Both the position numbers and the translations under genes were made by a program. 64,000 nucleotides of DNA from Mycobacterium sp. 155 (GTDB taxonomy: Bacteria > Actinomycetota > Actinomycetes > Mycobacteriales > Mycobacteriaceae), in the NCBI RefSeq assembly GCF_000373905.1, contig NZ_KB892705.1, forward strand, positions 1,364,001-1,428,000, in the 5' to 3' direction. Shown here in pieces: positions 34,623-42,581 of this stretch. The notes beneath the pieces were generated by a model. That model made no database searches. It was not told the DNA's origin and saw nothing but the letters and a program-made list of their open reading frames with translations. Position 1 is the first letter of the stretch, and every line of letters starts with the position of its first letter.

Positions 34623-35962
34623 TTTCCTGCTCCCACCGTGATCGCTTCCCGGCCCGTGGTGGCGGTGAGCGAGAATTCATCGAGAACGTGTGAAAGGTGC
34701 TGCCACAGATCGTTATTTGAGTCGATACGACCGGGTAGATGTGCCAGCACGGAGACGAAGACCCGGTGATGCACTCTGCCCGAGAGCAAGGCCAGCACTC
34801 CGCTGGTGCGATGCATGATCGAGTTGGTCATCCCCGGGTACAGCGACTTCATCGCGAAGTAGTCGGCGTCGGTGCCATCAGGGCGGTTGAGGGCCGGGGG
34901 AGCCGCCCCAAGATTGGATGAGACGACGTTGGACGCACCGCCGGTGGCCACACCCACCAACCGCCTCGTGAGCCCCGCAGACAGCAGGGGGACCAGCGGT
35001 AGCAGTGCCCACCGCTCGTCGGGCTCTGCCTCGGCACGGATCAGTGCGTGCTTGGTTGCGTTGCGGATCGCGCGCAGGTCGGTAGTCGCTCGCGTTGGGT
35101 CGACGGTGATATCGACGTTGGTGATGGCGTTGGCCCGGGTATCACCGGCGGTACGTTCGTTCACCGGTATCGACGGAGTGACCGAGCCGTCCGCGGTGAC
35201 CCGCCCCACGCGCCGGGCCAGCCGGGCCGCCAGACCCGCGAGCAGAGTGTTGGCGGTTCCCCCGAGTGCGTGAGCGCGGGCGTCCCATTCCTCGATATCG
35301 ACGAAAATCGTTGCTGTGGACAGAGTGACATGTTCGTCGGTTCCGGTGAACCGCGTGACCGGCGCGCCATCGCCGCTGCGGTGCTGTCGGACGAACTGGG
35401 CGGCTTCCAGGAGGGCTCGGCCGATGGCAGGCAGGTCACGTGCGGTTTGACTGGCGTCGTCGCGGACGGCCCGCCACCACCGGCGTGACCCGGCAGCCGG
35501 CCAGCTGATCTTGTCGGTGCAGCCAGAACTCGCGGCTGCCAACACCTCGCAGAGCCCGACGCCGTCGATGAGACAGTGGGAGCTGACTAGGCTCACCCCG
35601 GTGCCGCCGTCGGTGAACGGCAGCACCGCGAGGTGCCATCCGGGTCCGTGTTCGGCATCTAGCAGGGTGTTGGCCTGCTGATCGAGCCACGCGTCGAGCT
35701 CGCCCCGCGAGCGCGGCGTCGCCACGATCTCCAACGCGGGCCGATCGTTGTGGGCAACCCAGCGGTGCCGGCCGAACGGCAGCGGTGAGCGTTCGATACG
35801 GCGAGACAACAGGCCCTGCTGGAGATGACGATGGAACCGGCGCAGCCCGTCGACATCGATGGCGCGGTCATATACCCAGACGCACTGCAACACGCTGGTG
35901 ACTCCGGCCGCCCGCTCGAAGCTGAAGTACGTCTGGTCGTACAGATCGAGTACGTTGCTCAT
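34619..35962 (-). CDS. Condensation-superfamily acyltransferase, array copy 3
   Basis: A 447-residue paralogue (MSNVLDLYDQTYFSFERAAG). The catalytic motif is SHCLIDG. It is more diverged in its substrate-facing segments (HNDRPALEIVATPRSRGELDAWL). It is the first gene of the copy 3-2-1 unit; ATG 35962 lies 46 bases after the -10-like sequence of promoter copy 4. I chose this start over an upstream ATG at 35992 because all paralogues begin M(S/N)NV(L/I)DL. Confidence 0.8.
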   Translation of the reverse strand: MSNVLDLYDQTYFSFERAAGVTSVLQCVWVYDRAIDVDGLRRFHRHLQQGLLSRRIERSPLPFGRHRWVAHNDRPALEIVATPRSRGELDAWLDQQANTLLDAEHGPGWHLAVLPFTDGGTGVSLVSSHCLIDGVGLCEVLAAASSGCTDKISWPAAGSRRWWRAVRDDASQTARDLPAIGRALLEAAQFVRQHRSGDGAPVTRFTGTDEHVTLSTATIFVDIEEWDARAHALGGTANTLLAGLAARLARRVGRVTADGSVTPSIPVNERTAGDTRANAITNVDITVDPTRATTDLRAIRNATKHALIRAEAEPDERWALLPLVPLLSAGLTRRLVGVATGGASNVVSSNLGAAPPALNRPDGTDADYFAMKSLYPGMTNSIMHRTSGVLALLSGRVHHRVFVSVLAHLPGRIDSNNDLWQHLSHVLDEFSLTATTGREAITVGAGK

Positions 35963-36007
35963 TTCCCTTGGGTCCCTTCGCTTGTCGTACACATCCGAGT
36001 GAGACCG

Positions 36008-36093
36008 AAGTTACGGCTTCGCCGGTGCCGTGTCGCGCTTGTCAGCGATAGCCGGGATTAGCACCGATTTCCGCGGTTTCGCACGTTGTGCTC
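36008..36093 (-). promoter_or_regulatory. Shared promoter element, copy 4 (drives acyltransferases 3-2-1)
   Basis: Box A variant GAGCACAACGTGCGAAACC (from 36093; two extra bases in the core), box B ACAAGCG (36042-36036), 22 bases, -10-like TAACTT (36013-36008). A GCGACA at -35 distance is present as in copy 3. It overlaps the 3' end of acyltransferase copy 4. Confidence 0.7.
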
Positions 36094-37412
36094 AACCAGC
36101 CCACGGTGCCGGCGAGGGAGAAGTCGCCTAGTGCCTTCGAAAGAGTCTCCTGCAATTCGTCATTCGTGTTGGAGCGGCCCGGCTGGTACGCAAGGACCGA
36201 AACGAAGACCTGCCCCCGCGTTGCACCCGAGTGCACCACCAGCACCCCGCCGAGCTGATCCATCAGCGTCCTCGTCACGCCCGGGTAGCGCGACAACAGG
36301 GCAATGCGCTCGGCGTCGGTGCCGTCCGGCTGGTTGACGGCTGCGGGGGCTTCGCCGAGGTTGGATGAGACGACGACGTTGTTCGCGCCGCCGGTGGCCA
36401 CGCCGATCATTCGCTTGGTGAGCCGTTCCGGCAACAGCGGAACCAGCGGCAGCAGTTCTTTCCGTTCGTCGGGTGACTCCCGGTGCCGAATCAGAGCTTG
36501 CTTGGTTGCGGCCCGGATGTCGCGGAGGTCCGTTGCGGCGGGTGCAGGGTCGACCGTGATGTCGACCATCGCGACCGCGTTGGCGCGAGTGTCGTCAGCG
36601 GTGCGCTCGTTGACGGGCATGGCCACGGTGACCGAGCCGTCTGCGGCCACTCGTCCCATTCTCTCCGCGAGACGGCTCGCCAGCCCCGCGAGCAACGTGT
36701 TGCTGCTCCCGCCGAGCGACTTCGCGCGGGCGTCCCACTCGCCGGCATCGAGAAACACCGTTGCGGTTGGCAGAGAGACGATCTCGTCGGTACCGGCGAC
36801 CGCAGGGCGGGGCCGAGCGGCTGGTTCGGTATTGCGACGATTCTGCCGAGCGATTCGCGCGGCGGTCACGGCGGCCCGGCGAATACCGGGGATGTCACGC
36901 AAGGTCTGGCGGACATCCTCGTGCAACGCCTGCCACCGCCGGCGGGATCCGGCAGCGGGCCAGTCAATCGCGTTGTCGTACCCGCACGCTGCCTCCACGA
37001 TCGCGATGCACCCTCCGATGCCGTCGGTGAGGCAATGCGTGAGGACAAGGCTCACGCCGGTGCCGCCGTCGGTGAATGGCAGTGCGGCGAGGTGCCATCC
37101 GGGTCCGCGTTCGGCATCCAGTGGCGTGTTGGCCTGCTCGGTCAGCCAGGCGTCGAATTCTGCGCGCGGCCGTGGCGTCGCCACGACTTCCAGCTCGGGC
37201 TGGTCACTGGGTGTCACCCAGCGGTGCCGGCCGACCGGCAAGGGTGAGCGTTCGATGCGCCGCGACAGCCGCCCGTGCTGAAGATGGTGATGAAACCGGC
37301 GTAGCCCGTCGACGTCGACGGGGCGGTCATACACCCAGACGCACTGCCCGACACCGGCTGCCTGCCCGAGGCGAAAGAAGGTCTGGTCGACCAGATCGAT
37401 CACGTTGCTCAT
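36042..37412 (-). CDS. Condensation-superfamily acyltransferase, array copy 4
   Basis: A 456-residue paralogue; the catalytic motif reads THCLTDGIGG, so His and Asp-Gly are kept but the flanking residues differ from the other copies. It has a longer Arg/Pro-rich mid-segment (NRRNTEPAARPRPAV). Start ATG 37412 overlaps the stop of copy 5 by 4 bases. The C-terminal tail (WLSTTCETAEIGANPGYR) is encoded by bases of promoter copy 4, so the promoter element replaced or extended the original end of this gene. Confidence 0.8.
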   Translation of the reverse strand: MSNVIDLVDQTFFRLGQAAGVGQCVWVYDRPVDVDGLRRFHHHLQHGRLSRRIERSPLPVGRHRWVTPSDQPELEVVATPRPRAEFDAWLTEQANTPLDAERGPGWHLAALPFTDGGTGVSLVLTHCLTDGIGGCIAIVEAACGYDNAIDWPAAGSRRRWQALHEDVRQTLRDIPGIRRAAVTAARIARQNRRNTEPAARPRPAVAGTDEIVSLPTATVFLDAGEWDARAKSLGGSSNTLLAGLASRLAERMGRVAADGSVTVAMPVNERTADDTRANAVAMVDITVDPAPAATDLRDIRAATKQALIRHRESPDERKELLPLVPLLPERLTKRMIGVATGGANNVVVSSNLGEAPAAVNQPDGTDAERIALLSRYPGVTRTLMDQLGGVLVVHSGATRGQVFVSVLAYQPGRSNTNDELQETLSKALGDFSLAGTVGWLSTTCETAEIGANPGYR

Positions 37413-38737
37413 TTTTCGACACTCTCTTTCCTGTCAAGCGAGAATTCCTTCAGCGCACGCGAAACATGGTTCTGCAGTTGATGATCCGAGTTGGCGTGAT
37501 CCGGCTGGTACGCCACGACCGAGACAAACACCCGTCCCTGCGCTCTGCCCGAGAGCAGCGACAGCAGGCCACCGAGCTGGCGCATCGTCGCGGTGGTCAT
37601 GCCGGAGCTACGCGACATCATCGCGAAGGAATCGGCGTCCGTGCCGTCTGGCCGGTTCGCGGCCGGATCGACTGCACCGACGTTGGACGCGCCCACGCTG
37701 GAGGCACTGTTGGTGGCTGCGCCGACCCATCGCTTGCCGAGCCGCTCAGGCACCAGAACAACAAGGGGCAGTAGTGTCCACCGTGCATCGGGTTCTTCCC
37801 GGGAGCGGATCAGCGCTTGCTTGATCGCGGCCCGGATCGCACGCAGGTCGGTTGTCGCCGGTGTCGGGTCGACCGGGATGTCGACATTCGTGATGGCGTT
37901 GGCGCGGTTGTCGCCGGCTGTGCGCTCGTTGATCGGCATCGTCAAGGTGACCGACCCGTCTGGGGCCACTCGTCCCAGTTCCTGGGCGAGGCGGGCCGCA
38001 AATGCTGCCAGGAGTGTGTTGCTGGTCCCGCCGAGTGAACATGCGCGGGCGTCCCACTCGTCGGCGTCGACGAAGATCATTGCCGTTGGGAGCGCGATGA
38101 CTTCATCAATTTCGGTGGCTCGCGGTGATGTGGTCGTGGAAAACGTGCCATTGCCGTCGCGCCGGACAAATCGTGCTGCGGCGCCGATTGCGCGACCGAC
38201 GGCGGGCATGTCGCGTACGGTTTGGCGAGCATCTTCGCGCAGGGCCTGCCAGCGGTGTCGCGACTGCGCAGCCGGCCAATCGATGGCGTTGTCGTCACCG
38301 GATGCCGCGGCTGCAACGGCTTCGGTGAGACCGACGCCGTCGGTGAGGCAATGTGACGCCACCAGGCTCACGCCGGTTCCGCCGTCGGTGAACGGCAACG
38401 CCGCAAGATGCCATCCGGGCCCGCGCTCGGCATCCAGCGCAGTGTCGGCCTGCTCGGCCAGCCAAGTGTGGAACTCCTCACGCGGCCGCGGTGATTCGAC
38501 GATTTCCAGCTCGTCGTAGTCGGCGGAGGAAACCCAGCGGTGCCGTCCGAAAGGTAAGGGGGACAGCTCGACCCGGCGTGCCAACCGCCCGTGCCGAAGA
38601 TGGCGATGGAACCGGCGCAGCCCGTCTACGTCGATCGGTCGGTCATAGGTCCAGACACATTGAATCAGGTTGGTGACACCGGCTGCCCGCTCCACACGGA
38701 AGATGGTCTGGTCGACCAGATCGAGGACGTTGTTCAT
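37409..38737 (-). CDS. Condensation-superfamily acyltransferase, array copy 5
   Basis: A 442-residue paralogue, the most divergent at its N-terminal half (RVELSPLPFGRHRWVSSADYDELEIVESPRPREEFHTWL). The catalytic motif is SHCLTDG. Its start is 22 bases after the stop of the PapA-like gene, and it overlaps copy 4, forming the unit PapA-like/copy 5/copy 4 behind promoter copy 5. Confidence 0.8.
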   Translation of the reverse strand: MNNVLDLVDQTIFRVERAAGVTNLIQCVWTYDRPIDVDGLRRFHRHLRHGRLARRVELSPLPFGRHRWVSSADYDELEIVESPRPREEFHTWLAEQADTALDAERGPGWHLAALPFTDGGTGVSLVASHCLTDGVGLTEAVAAAASGDDNAIDWPAAQSRHRWQALREDARQTVRDMPAVGRAIGAAARFVRRDGNGTFSTTTSPRATEIDEVIALPTAMIFVDADEWDARACSLGGTSNTLLAAFAARLAQELGRVAPDGSVTLTMPINERTAGDNRANAITNVDIPVDPTPATTDLRAIRAAIKQALIRSREEPDARWTLLPLVVLVPERLGKRWVGAATNSASSVGASNVGAVDPAANRPDGTDADSFAMMSRSSGMTTATMRQLGGLLSLLSGRAQGRVFVSVVAYQPDHANSDHQLQNHVSRALKEFSLDRKESVEK

Positions 38738-38758
38738 GATCGTGATGCCCTTTGCTTG

Positions 38759-40225
38759 TCAGCTGCTCGCGGTGCACACAGCGCACCGCTCACTCGAATT
38801 CGCGTGATGGGCAAGCTGTTCGATCCAGTCCGCGGTGGTCTGTGCGACGTGGGCGAAGACCTGGCACAACATCGCGATATACCTGTGCACCGATTTTCGC
38901 GCGACCGCGTTGTCCGGGTACGAGACCGTCACCGTGGTCTTGGTGGTGTGCCGGTTGATCCACATGTTGATTTCGCCGTTGTTCAGGTTGTCGCCGTAGG
39001 TTCCGAAGTTGGTCTCGTCGAATAGCGAGGACACCGGGATCTTCCGAAAATCTATATAGGACACCATCATCGATGGCCGCACGGGGGGCTCGATCTCGCT
39101 CCCGGCTGCCGCCGCAAGTTCCAGCACTCGGTCGAGTGGCACGTCTGCGAGGTGTTTGGCGCCGTCGAAGGACCGCTGTGCAGCGCGCGCCGCCGCGGGA
39201 AATGACCCGTCGCTCGTCGGTACGGTGACCGGAAACAAACTCGCGAACCAGCCGACGGTCATTGCATCGACGCTCGGCGTCCGCGTGTCGTAAGGGGTGA
39301 AACCGTGATAGGTCTCGGTTCCGGCCAATTCCCGCTCGGCGAGCGCGGCGCACGCCAGGACACCGCCGACGAAACGCGCGCCCGCGGCACAGCATGCGGT
39401 GTCGAACGACTCGGTGGCCACATCGTCCAGCAGGTCGACGGTGACGAATCGGCCTACGTTATCGCCGGGCTTGTCGCCAAGCGGCAACGGGAAACTCGGC
39501 CAGGCGCCATTCGCGTCCCGCGCGAACTCGATCCAATCCCTGGCCTCGGGAGACGACATGGTCAAGCCGGCGAGCAAGTCATGCTGCCGACGGGCGAAAT
39601 CGCGGTAGCTGCTGACAGGCGCAAGCGCGGACTGCGCATCCTCGATCCCGGTGGTGATCAGGTGGTGGTACATCAAGTGGATGTCGAAGAAGATCACGCC
39701 GGCAGAGATACCGTCGATGTGCAGATGGTCGATACTGGCGTAGAACGTGAAGTAGCCGGTGTGCTGGACGATACCGAATGTGAAGCAATCCCATTGAAGT
39801 GTTTCGGGCGTTGCCGCCAACGCGTGGTTGCGAACTTCCTCGGCAGTCATGTACCCGAATTCCACTGGAGCGAAATCGATCACCCTGGGATCCGCGATGG
39901 TCCGCCGCACGAATGCACCGTTGTCGAACTCGAACCAATCGTGGTAGGCGTCGTGCCGACGGACGTGTGCGTTGATCGCGGCCGTCATCGCCGGAATGTC
40001 ACAGACACCAGGAATATCCCAGCCCACGACCATCAGGCGGGGGAGCTGCTTGCCTGAGGTCTTGCCGATGTACGCCTTCCGAAGGTGCTGTGCCCGCTGA
40101 TAGGTCGGCGGCAGGGTGCTACGTTTCGCAGCGTGCGCCGCAGCGCGTGCGCCGTGTGACGCCATCCACGTGGTCACCGGACCATCCGAAGGCTGCCATC
40201 CGCTGATGTTGCCCAATGCGACCAT
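38759..40225 (-). CDS. PapA-like acyltransferase
   Basis: A 488-residue polyketide-associated-protein type acyltransferase (condensation superfamily). Seen: HLHIDG catalytic motif near residue 165, the N-terminal VALGNISGWQPSDGPVTTW that resembles PapA1/PapA2-type enzymes, and GEINMWINR near 430. Such enzymes transfer long fatty or polyketide acyl groups onto trehalose or glycolipid acceptors at the membrane. It is the first gene after promoter copy 5 and the probable lead enzyme of the acyltransferase cluster. Confidence 0.85.
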   Translation of the reverse strand: MVALGNISGWQPSDGPVTTWMASHGARAAAHAAKRSTLPPTYQRAQHLRKAYIGKTSGKQLPRLMVVGWDIPGVCDIPAMTAAINAHVRRHDAYHDWFEFDNGAFVRRTIADPRVIDFAPVEFGYMTAEEVRNHALAATPETLQWDCFTFGIVQHTGYFTFYASIDHLHIDGISAGVIFFDIHLMYHHLITTGIEDAQSALAPVSSYRDFARRQHDLLAGLTMSSPEARDWIEFARDANGAWPSFPLPLGDKPGDNVGRFVTVDLLDDVATESFDTACCAAGARFVGGVLACAALAERELAGTETYHGFTPYDTRTPSVDAMTVGWFASLFPVTVPTSDGSFPAAARAAQRSFDGAKHLADVPLDRVLELAAAAGSEIEPPVRPSMMVSYIDFRKIPVSSLFDETNFGTYGDNLNNGEINMWINRHTTKTTVTVSYPDNAVARKSVHRYIAMLCQVFAHVAQTTADWIEQLAHHANSSERCAVCTASS

Positions 40226-40269
40226 TCCTGGCTCCTTGCCGTTCGGTTTTCGTCAACGCGATACGACAG

Positions 40270-40354
40270 AAATTAGGGTGGTACGGGCGCTGTGGCGCGC
40301 TTGTGTGCACTAGTCGCGAAGTAAGCGATTCACCCTGTTCTGCGCATTGTCGTC
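40270..40354 (-). promoter_or_regulatory. Shared promoter element, copy 5 (drives PapA-like unit)
   Basis: Box A variant GACGACAATGCGCAGAA (40354-40338), box B ACAAGCG (40304-40298), 22 bases, -10-like TAATTT (40275-40270), about 45 bases before the PapA-like start. Confidence 0.65.
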
Positions 40355-40380
40355 ACCGCTTCCGGTCGGCCCCGGTCGAT

Positions 40381-40467
40381 GAGCAGAACGCGGACAAGCC
40401 CAATGAATGCGGGCTTTTGCGGGTTGCATGCACAAACGCCCGAGTGGCACGGTGACGTTCGTAGCTT
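40381..40467 (+). promoter_or_regulatory. Shared promoter element, copy 6 (rightward, no gene behind it)
   Basis: Box A variant GAGCAGAACGCGGAC (40381-40395), box B ACAAACG (40432-40438), 23 bases, -10-like TAGCTT (40462-40467). It is back to back with copy 5, as copies 1 and 2 are, but runs into the terminator and the antisense strand of the hydroxylase gene. Confidence 0.5.
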
Positions 40468-40517
40468 CTGTGTCGAACGTTCGCTCAGGGTGGTTTGATC
40501 CGCATGGTGATCGTTCC

Positions 40518-40551
40518 CGCCGCGCCGATCACAGTCGTGATCGGCGCGGCG
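40518..40551. terminator. Terminator of siderophore hydroxylase operon
   Basis: Perfect 15-bp GC-rich inverted repeat (40518-40532 with 40537-40551) and a 4-base loop, starting 6 bases past the hydroxylase stop codon. Confidence 0.85.
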
Positions 40552-40556
40552 ATGGG

Positions 40557-41906
40557 TCAGTCTGTAGCAGCAGCGCCGGCACCGACGACGGTCTTGGCCC
40601 TTGAGTTTGCGACGATAGATCCCAGGATTTCTCCACTGCGCACTGCGATGTTGGACAGCAGCGAGGATGTCAGCCCATGGGTGTGCTCGGTATTGCCCTG
40701 GATGTACAGGTTGCCGGCGGTGGCCGGCACTGTTGACAGCCGGTAATCGCGCGACACCGCCGGCTGCCCGTCCTGGAGCACCACGTCCGTATACAGTTCG
40801 CCGAGAATGCGGTCGAGGCGGGCCGGCAGAAATCCCGTGGCGTAAATGACGGCATCGCATTCGATCTCGTCGACCGATTCCGTGGGGTGATGCAGGATTT
40901 GCACCGTCACACCGTTTTCGTGCTCGTCGGCGCGCTGCACGCTTGACGCGCCACGCAGGAACAGCCGTCGGTGACCGGCCACCCGCTCGGCATACTCGCG
41001 GGCGTAGAGCTCCTCGATGAGCACCAAATCGACAGCCGAGTAGTTCGTCGAGCGGTGGTAGTCGATGAGCTTGCGACGCACACCTGGTTGCGCGACGTAG
41101 AAATCGTCTACCGCGTCCGCGTCGAACACCCGGTTGGCAAACGGGCTGTCATCGGCCGGGCTGAAACCATACTTGGCGAAGACCCCGTGTACTTCGATGT
41201 CCGGGGATAGCGAGTGCAAATACGCACACACCTCGGCTGCGCTCTGCCCCGCCCCGACAACGACGTAACGGTTGTGTAGGTTCTCCGGCATCACCTCGAG
41301 GTCCTGGAGCAGTCCGTGATTATGGATCTGGCGAATGCTGCGGCGGATTCCCGACGGTAGTTGCGGCTCGAGCCCTCCGGCAATCACCACATTGCGAGCC
41401 CGTAGTACGCCCTCGTGTCTGCCGGTAACCATGACGTCAAAGGCCCCGTCGGCATCACGCAGTCCGACCACCCGTGAACCGTAGCGAACTGTCGTATCCA
41501 CTTTGTCTGCGGCCCAGGTCAAATAGTCGTGGAACTCCAGGCGGGTGGGGAAGAACGTCTTGTAGTTGATGAATTCGGCGAGCCGACCCCGCTCGGTGAG
41601 GTAATTCAAGAAAGTGAACCCGCTCTGCGGGTTACGCTGGGTGACGAGATCTTTCAGGAACGAGATCTGCATGGTAGTGCCAGGGATCAACATACCGGTG
41701 TGCCAACCGAATTCCGGCTTCGCCTCGACAAACTCAGCACGGATCGGCCGTTCGGTGGGATGGCTGTCGTTGTATTCGCGGATGGCGATCGCCAGAGCCA
41801 GGTTGGACGGGCCGAAGCCTACGCCGAGGACATCGAGTACCTCGTCGGGGCCGTTGTTTCCGTGTCCATTGTTCCCGTTGTGCGGGAGAGTTCCGTTGGC
41901 CGACAT
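40557..41906 (-). CDS. L-ornithine N5-monooxygenase (siderophore hydroxylase)
   Basis: FAD- and NADPH-dependent N-hydroxylase of the PvdA/SidA/IucD family. Seen: FAD motif GVGFGPSNLALAIA, HTGMLIPGTTMQISFLKDLVTQRNPQSGFTFLNYL (the FLKDL signature), NADPH motif VVVGAGQSAAEVC, and DAVIYATGFLPA. It makes N5-hydroxyornithine, the building block of two modules of the adjacent NRPS. ATG 41906 overlaps the panD-like stop by one base (TGATG); a GTG one codon earlier is possible. Ornithine rather than lysine is preferred because the NRPS has Orn-type codes. Confidence 0.9.
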   Translation of the reverse strand: MSANGTLPHNGNNGHGNNGPDEVLDVLGVGFGPSNLALAIAIREYNDSHPTERPIRAEFVEAKPEFGWHTGMLIPGTTMQISFLKDLVTQRNPQSGFTFLNYLTERGRLAEFINYKTFFPTRLEFHDYLTWAADKVDTTVRYGSRVVGLRDADGAFDVMVTGRHEGVLRARNVVIAGGLEPQLPSGIRRSIRQIHNHGLLQDLEVMPENLHNRYVVVGAGQSAAEVCAYLHSLSPDIEVHGVFAKYGFSPADDSPFANRVFDADAVDDFYVAQPGVRRKLIDYHRSTNYSAVDLVLIEELYAREYAERVAGHRRLFLRGASSVQRADEHENGVTVQILHHPTESVDEIECDAVIYATGFLPARLDRILGELYTDVVLQDGQPAVSRDYRLSTVPATAGNLYIQGNTEHTHGLTSSLLSNIAVRSGEILGSIVANSRAKTVVGAGAAATD

Positions 41907-42316
41907 CACACCCGACCCACCAGCTGGCCCATCGACCCCGGCACCGGTTCAGCCGGGTCGGAACCCAGCGCGACGATCCGGTTGTCGGCGTCCACGTGCA
42001 CAACTCTGGGCTGATGTCCGGCGCGTTCGTCCTCGTCGAGCTGTAGGAACGACATGATGATCACCAGGTTCGATGGCGAGATCAAGTGTGCTGCAGCACC
42101 ATTGATACCGATGACACCCGATCCGCGTGCTCCGGTAATGGCATAGGTGACCAATCGGGCGCCACTGGTGATGTCGACGACATGCACCTGTTCGCCCTCG
42201 ATGATGTCAGCGGCTTCCATGAGATTCGCGTCAATCGTGATGGATCCAACGTAGTGCAGATCCGCCTGCGTCACCGTTGCCCGGTGAATCTTGCTTCCAA
42301 GCACTTGTCGCTGCAT
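41906..42316 (-). CDS. panD: Aspartate 1-decarboxylase (PanD type) in siderophore operon
   Basis: Pyruvoyl enzyme converting L-aspartate to beta-alanine. Seen: KIHRATVT with the active-site Lys and His region, the self-cleavage site YVGSIT (Gly-Ser) near residues 23-27, [11 protein letters not shown] with Arg and Tyr, and [12 protein letters not shown] with Asn. All canonical catalytic residues are present, and the length (136) is normal. It is the first gene of an operon with the ornithine hydroxylase, behind an iron box; panD normally sits with panC in pantothenate synthesis. The adjacent NRPS has a beta-Ala-type module, so this is most likely a dedicated beta-alanine supplier. Confidence 0.9.
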   Translation of the reverse strand: MQRQVLGSKIHRATVTQADLHYVGSITIDANLMEAADIIEGEQVHVVDITSGARLVTYAITGARGSGVIGINGAAAHLISPSNLVIIMSFLQLDEDERAGHQPRVVHVDADNRIVALGSDPAEPVPGSMGQLVGRV

Positions 42317-42381
42317 TGCCTACCCCATTCTTCTTGCAATCAGAAAGACACGGCTGTACCGCAACGCAGCTCAGTAAGTGC

Positions 42382-42400
42382 CTAGCGAAGGCTAACCTAA
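42382..42400. promoter_or_regulatory. IdeR iron box 1
   Basis: 19-base dyad ending GGCTAACCTAA that matches the mycobacterial IdeR consensus TTAGGTTAGGCTAACCTAA at 15 of 19 positions. It lies 66 bases before the panD-like start, so iron-bound IdeR should repress panD and the hydroxylase. Confidence 0.8.
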
Positions 42401-42524
42401 ATCACAGGATCTGCAAGCGCTAGCATCTGCTGGCGGATAGATGTTGCCTCACGCCAAAGTGCTTGCGGCACTTTCGCTCGCACGACTTTTGCCGGATTTG
42501 GACCGGGTGGAAACCGCGCATGAG

Positions 42525-42543
42525 TAAGGGCAGCCTAAACTAA
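42525..42543. promoter_or_regulatory. IdeR iron box 2
   Basis: 19-base site TAAGGGCAGCCTAAACTAA, about 14-15 of 19 matches to the IdeR consensus (the central base is allowed to be G or C). It lies 39 bases upstream of the lipoprotein ATG. Confidence 0.7.
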
Positions 42544-42581
42544 GATTTGCCAGGATCGTCACAGGGAAAGGGAGTTCGCGA

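Noticed and set aside
31915..38737. Naming the five paralogues wax ester synthases/DGATs
   Set aside because: They share only the H-x3-D-G fold motif; the N-terminal halves and overall pattern do not match known WS/DGAT proteins closely enough.
31915..38737. CRISPR or short tandem repeats in the repetitive 32-38 kb area
   Set aside because: The repetition is paralogous coding sequence with kilobase spacing, not short repeats with spacers.
40495..40746. Rightward ORF behind promoter copy 6
   Set aside because: It runs through the terminator stem and antisense to the hydroxylase; its composition looks like a shadow frame and it has no family features.
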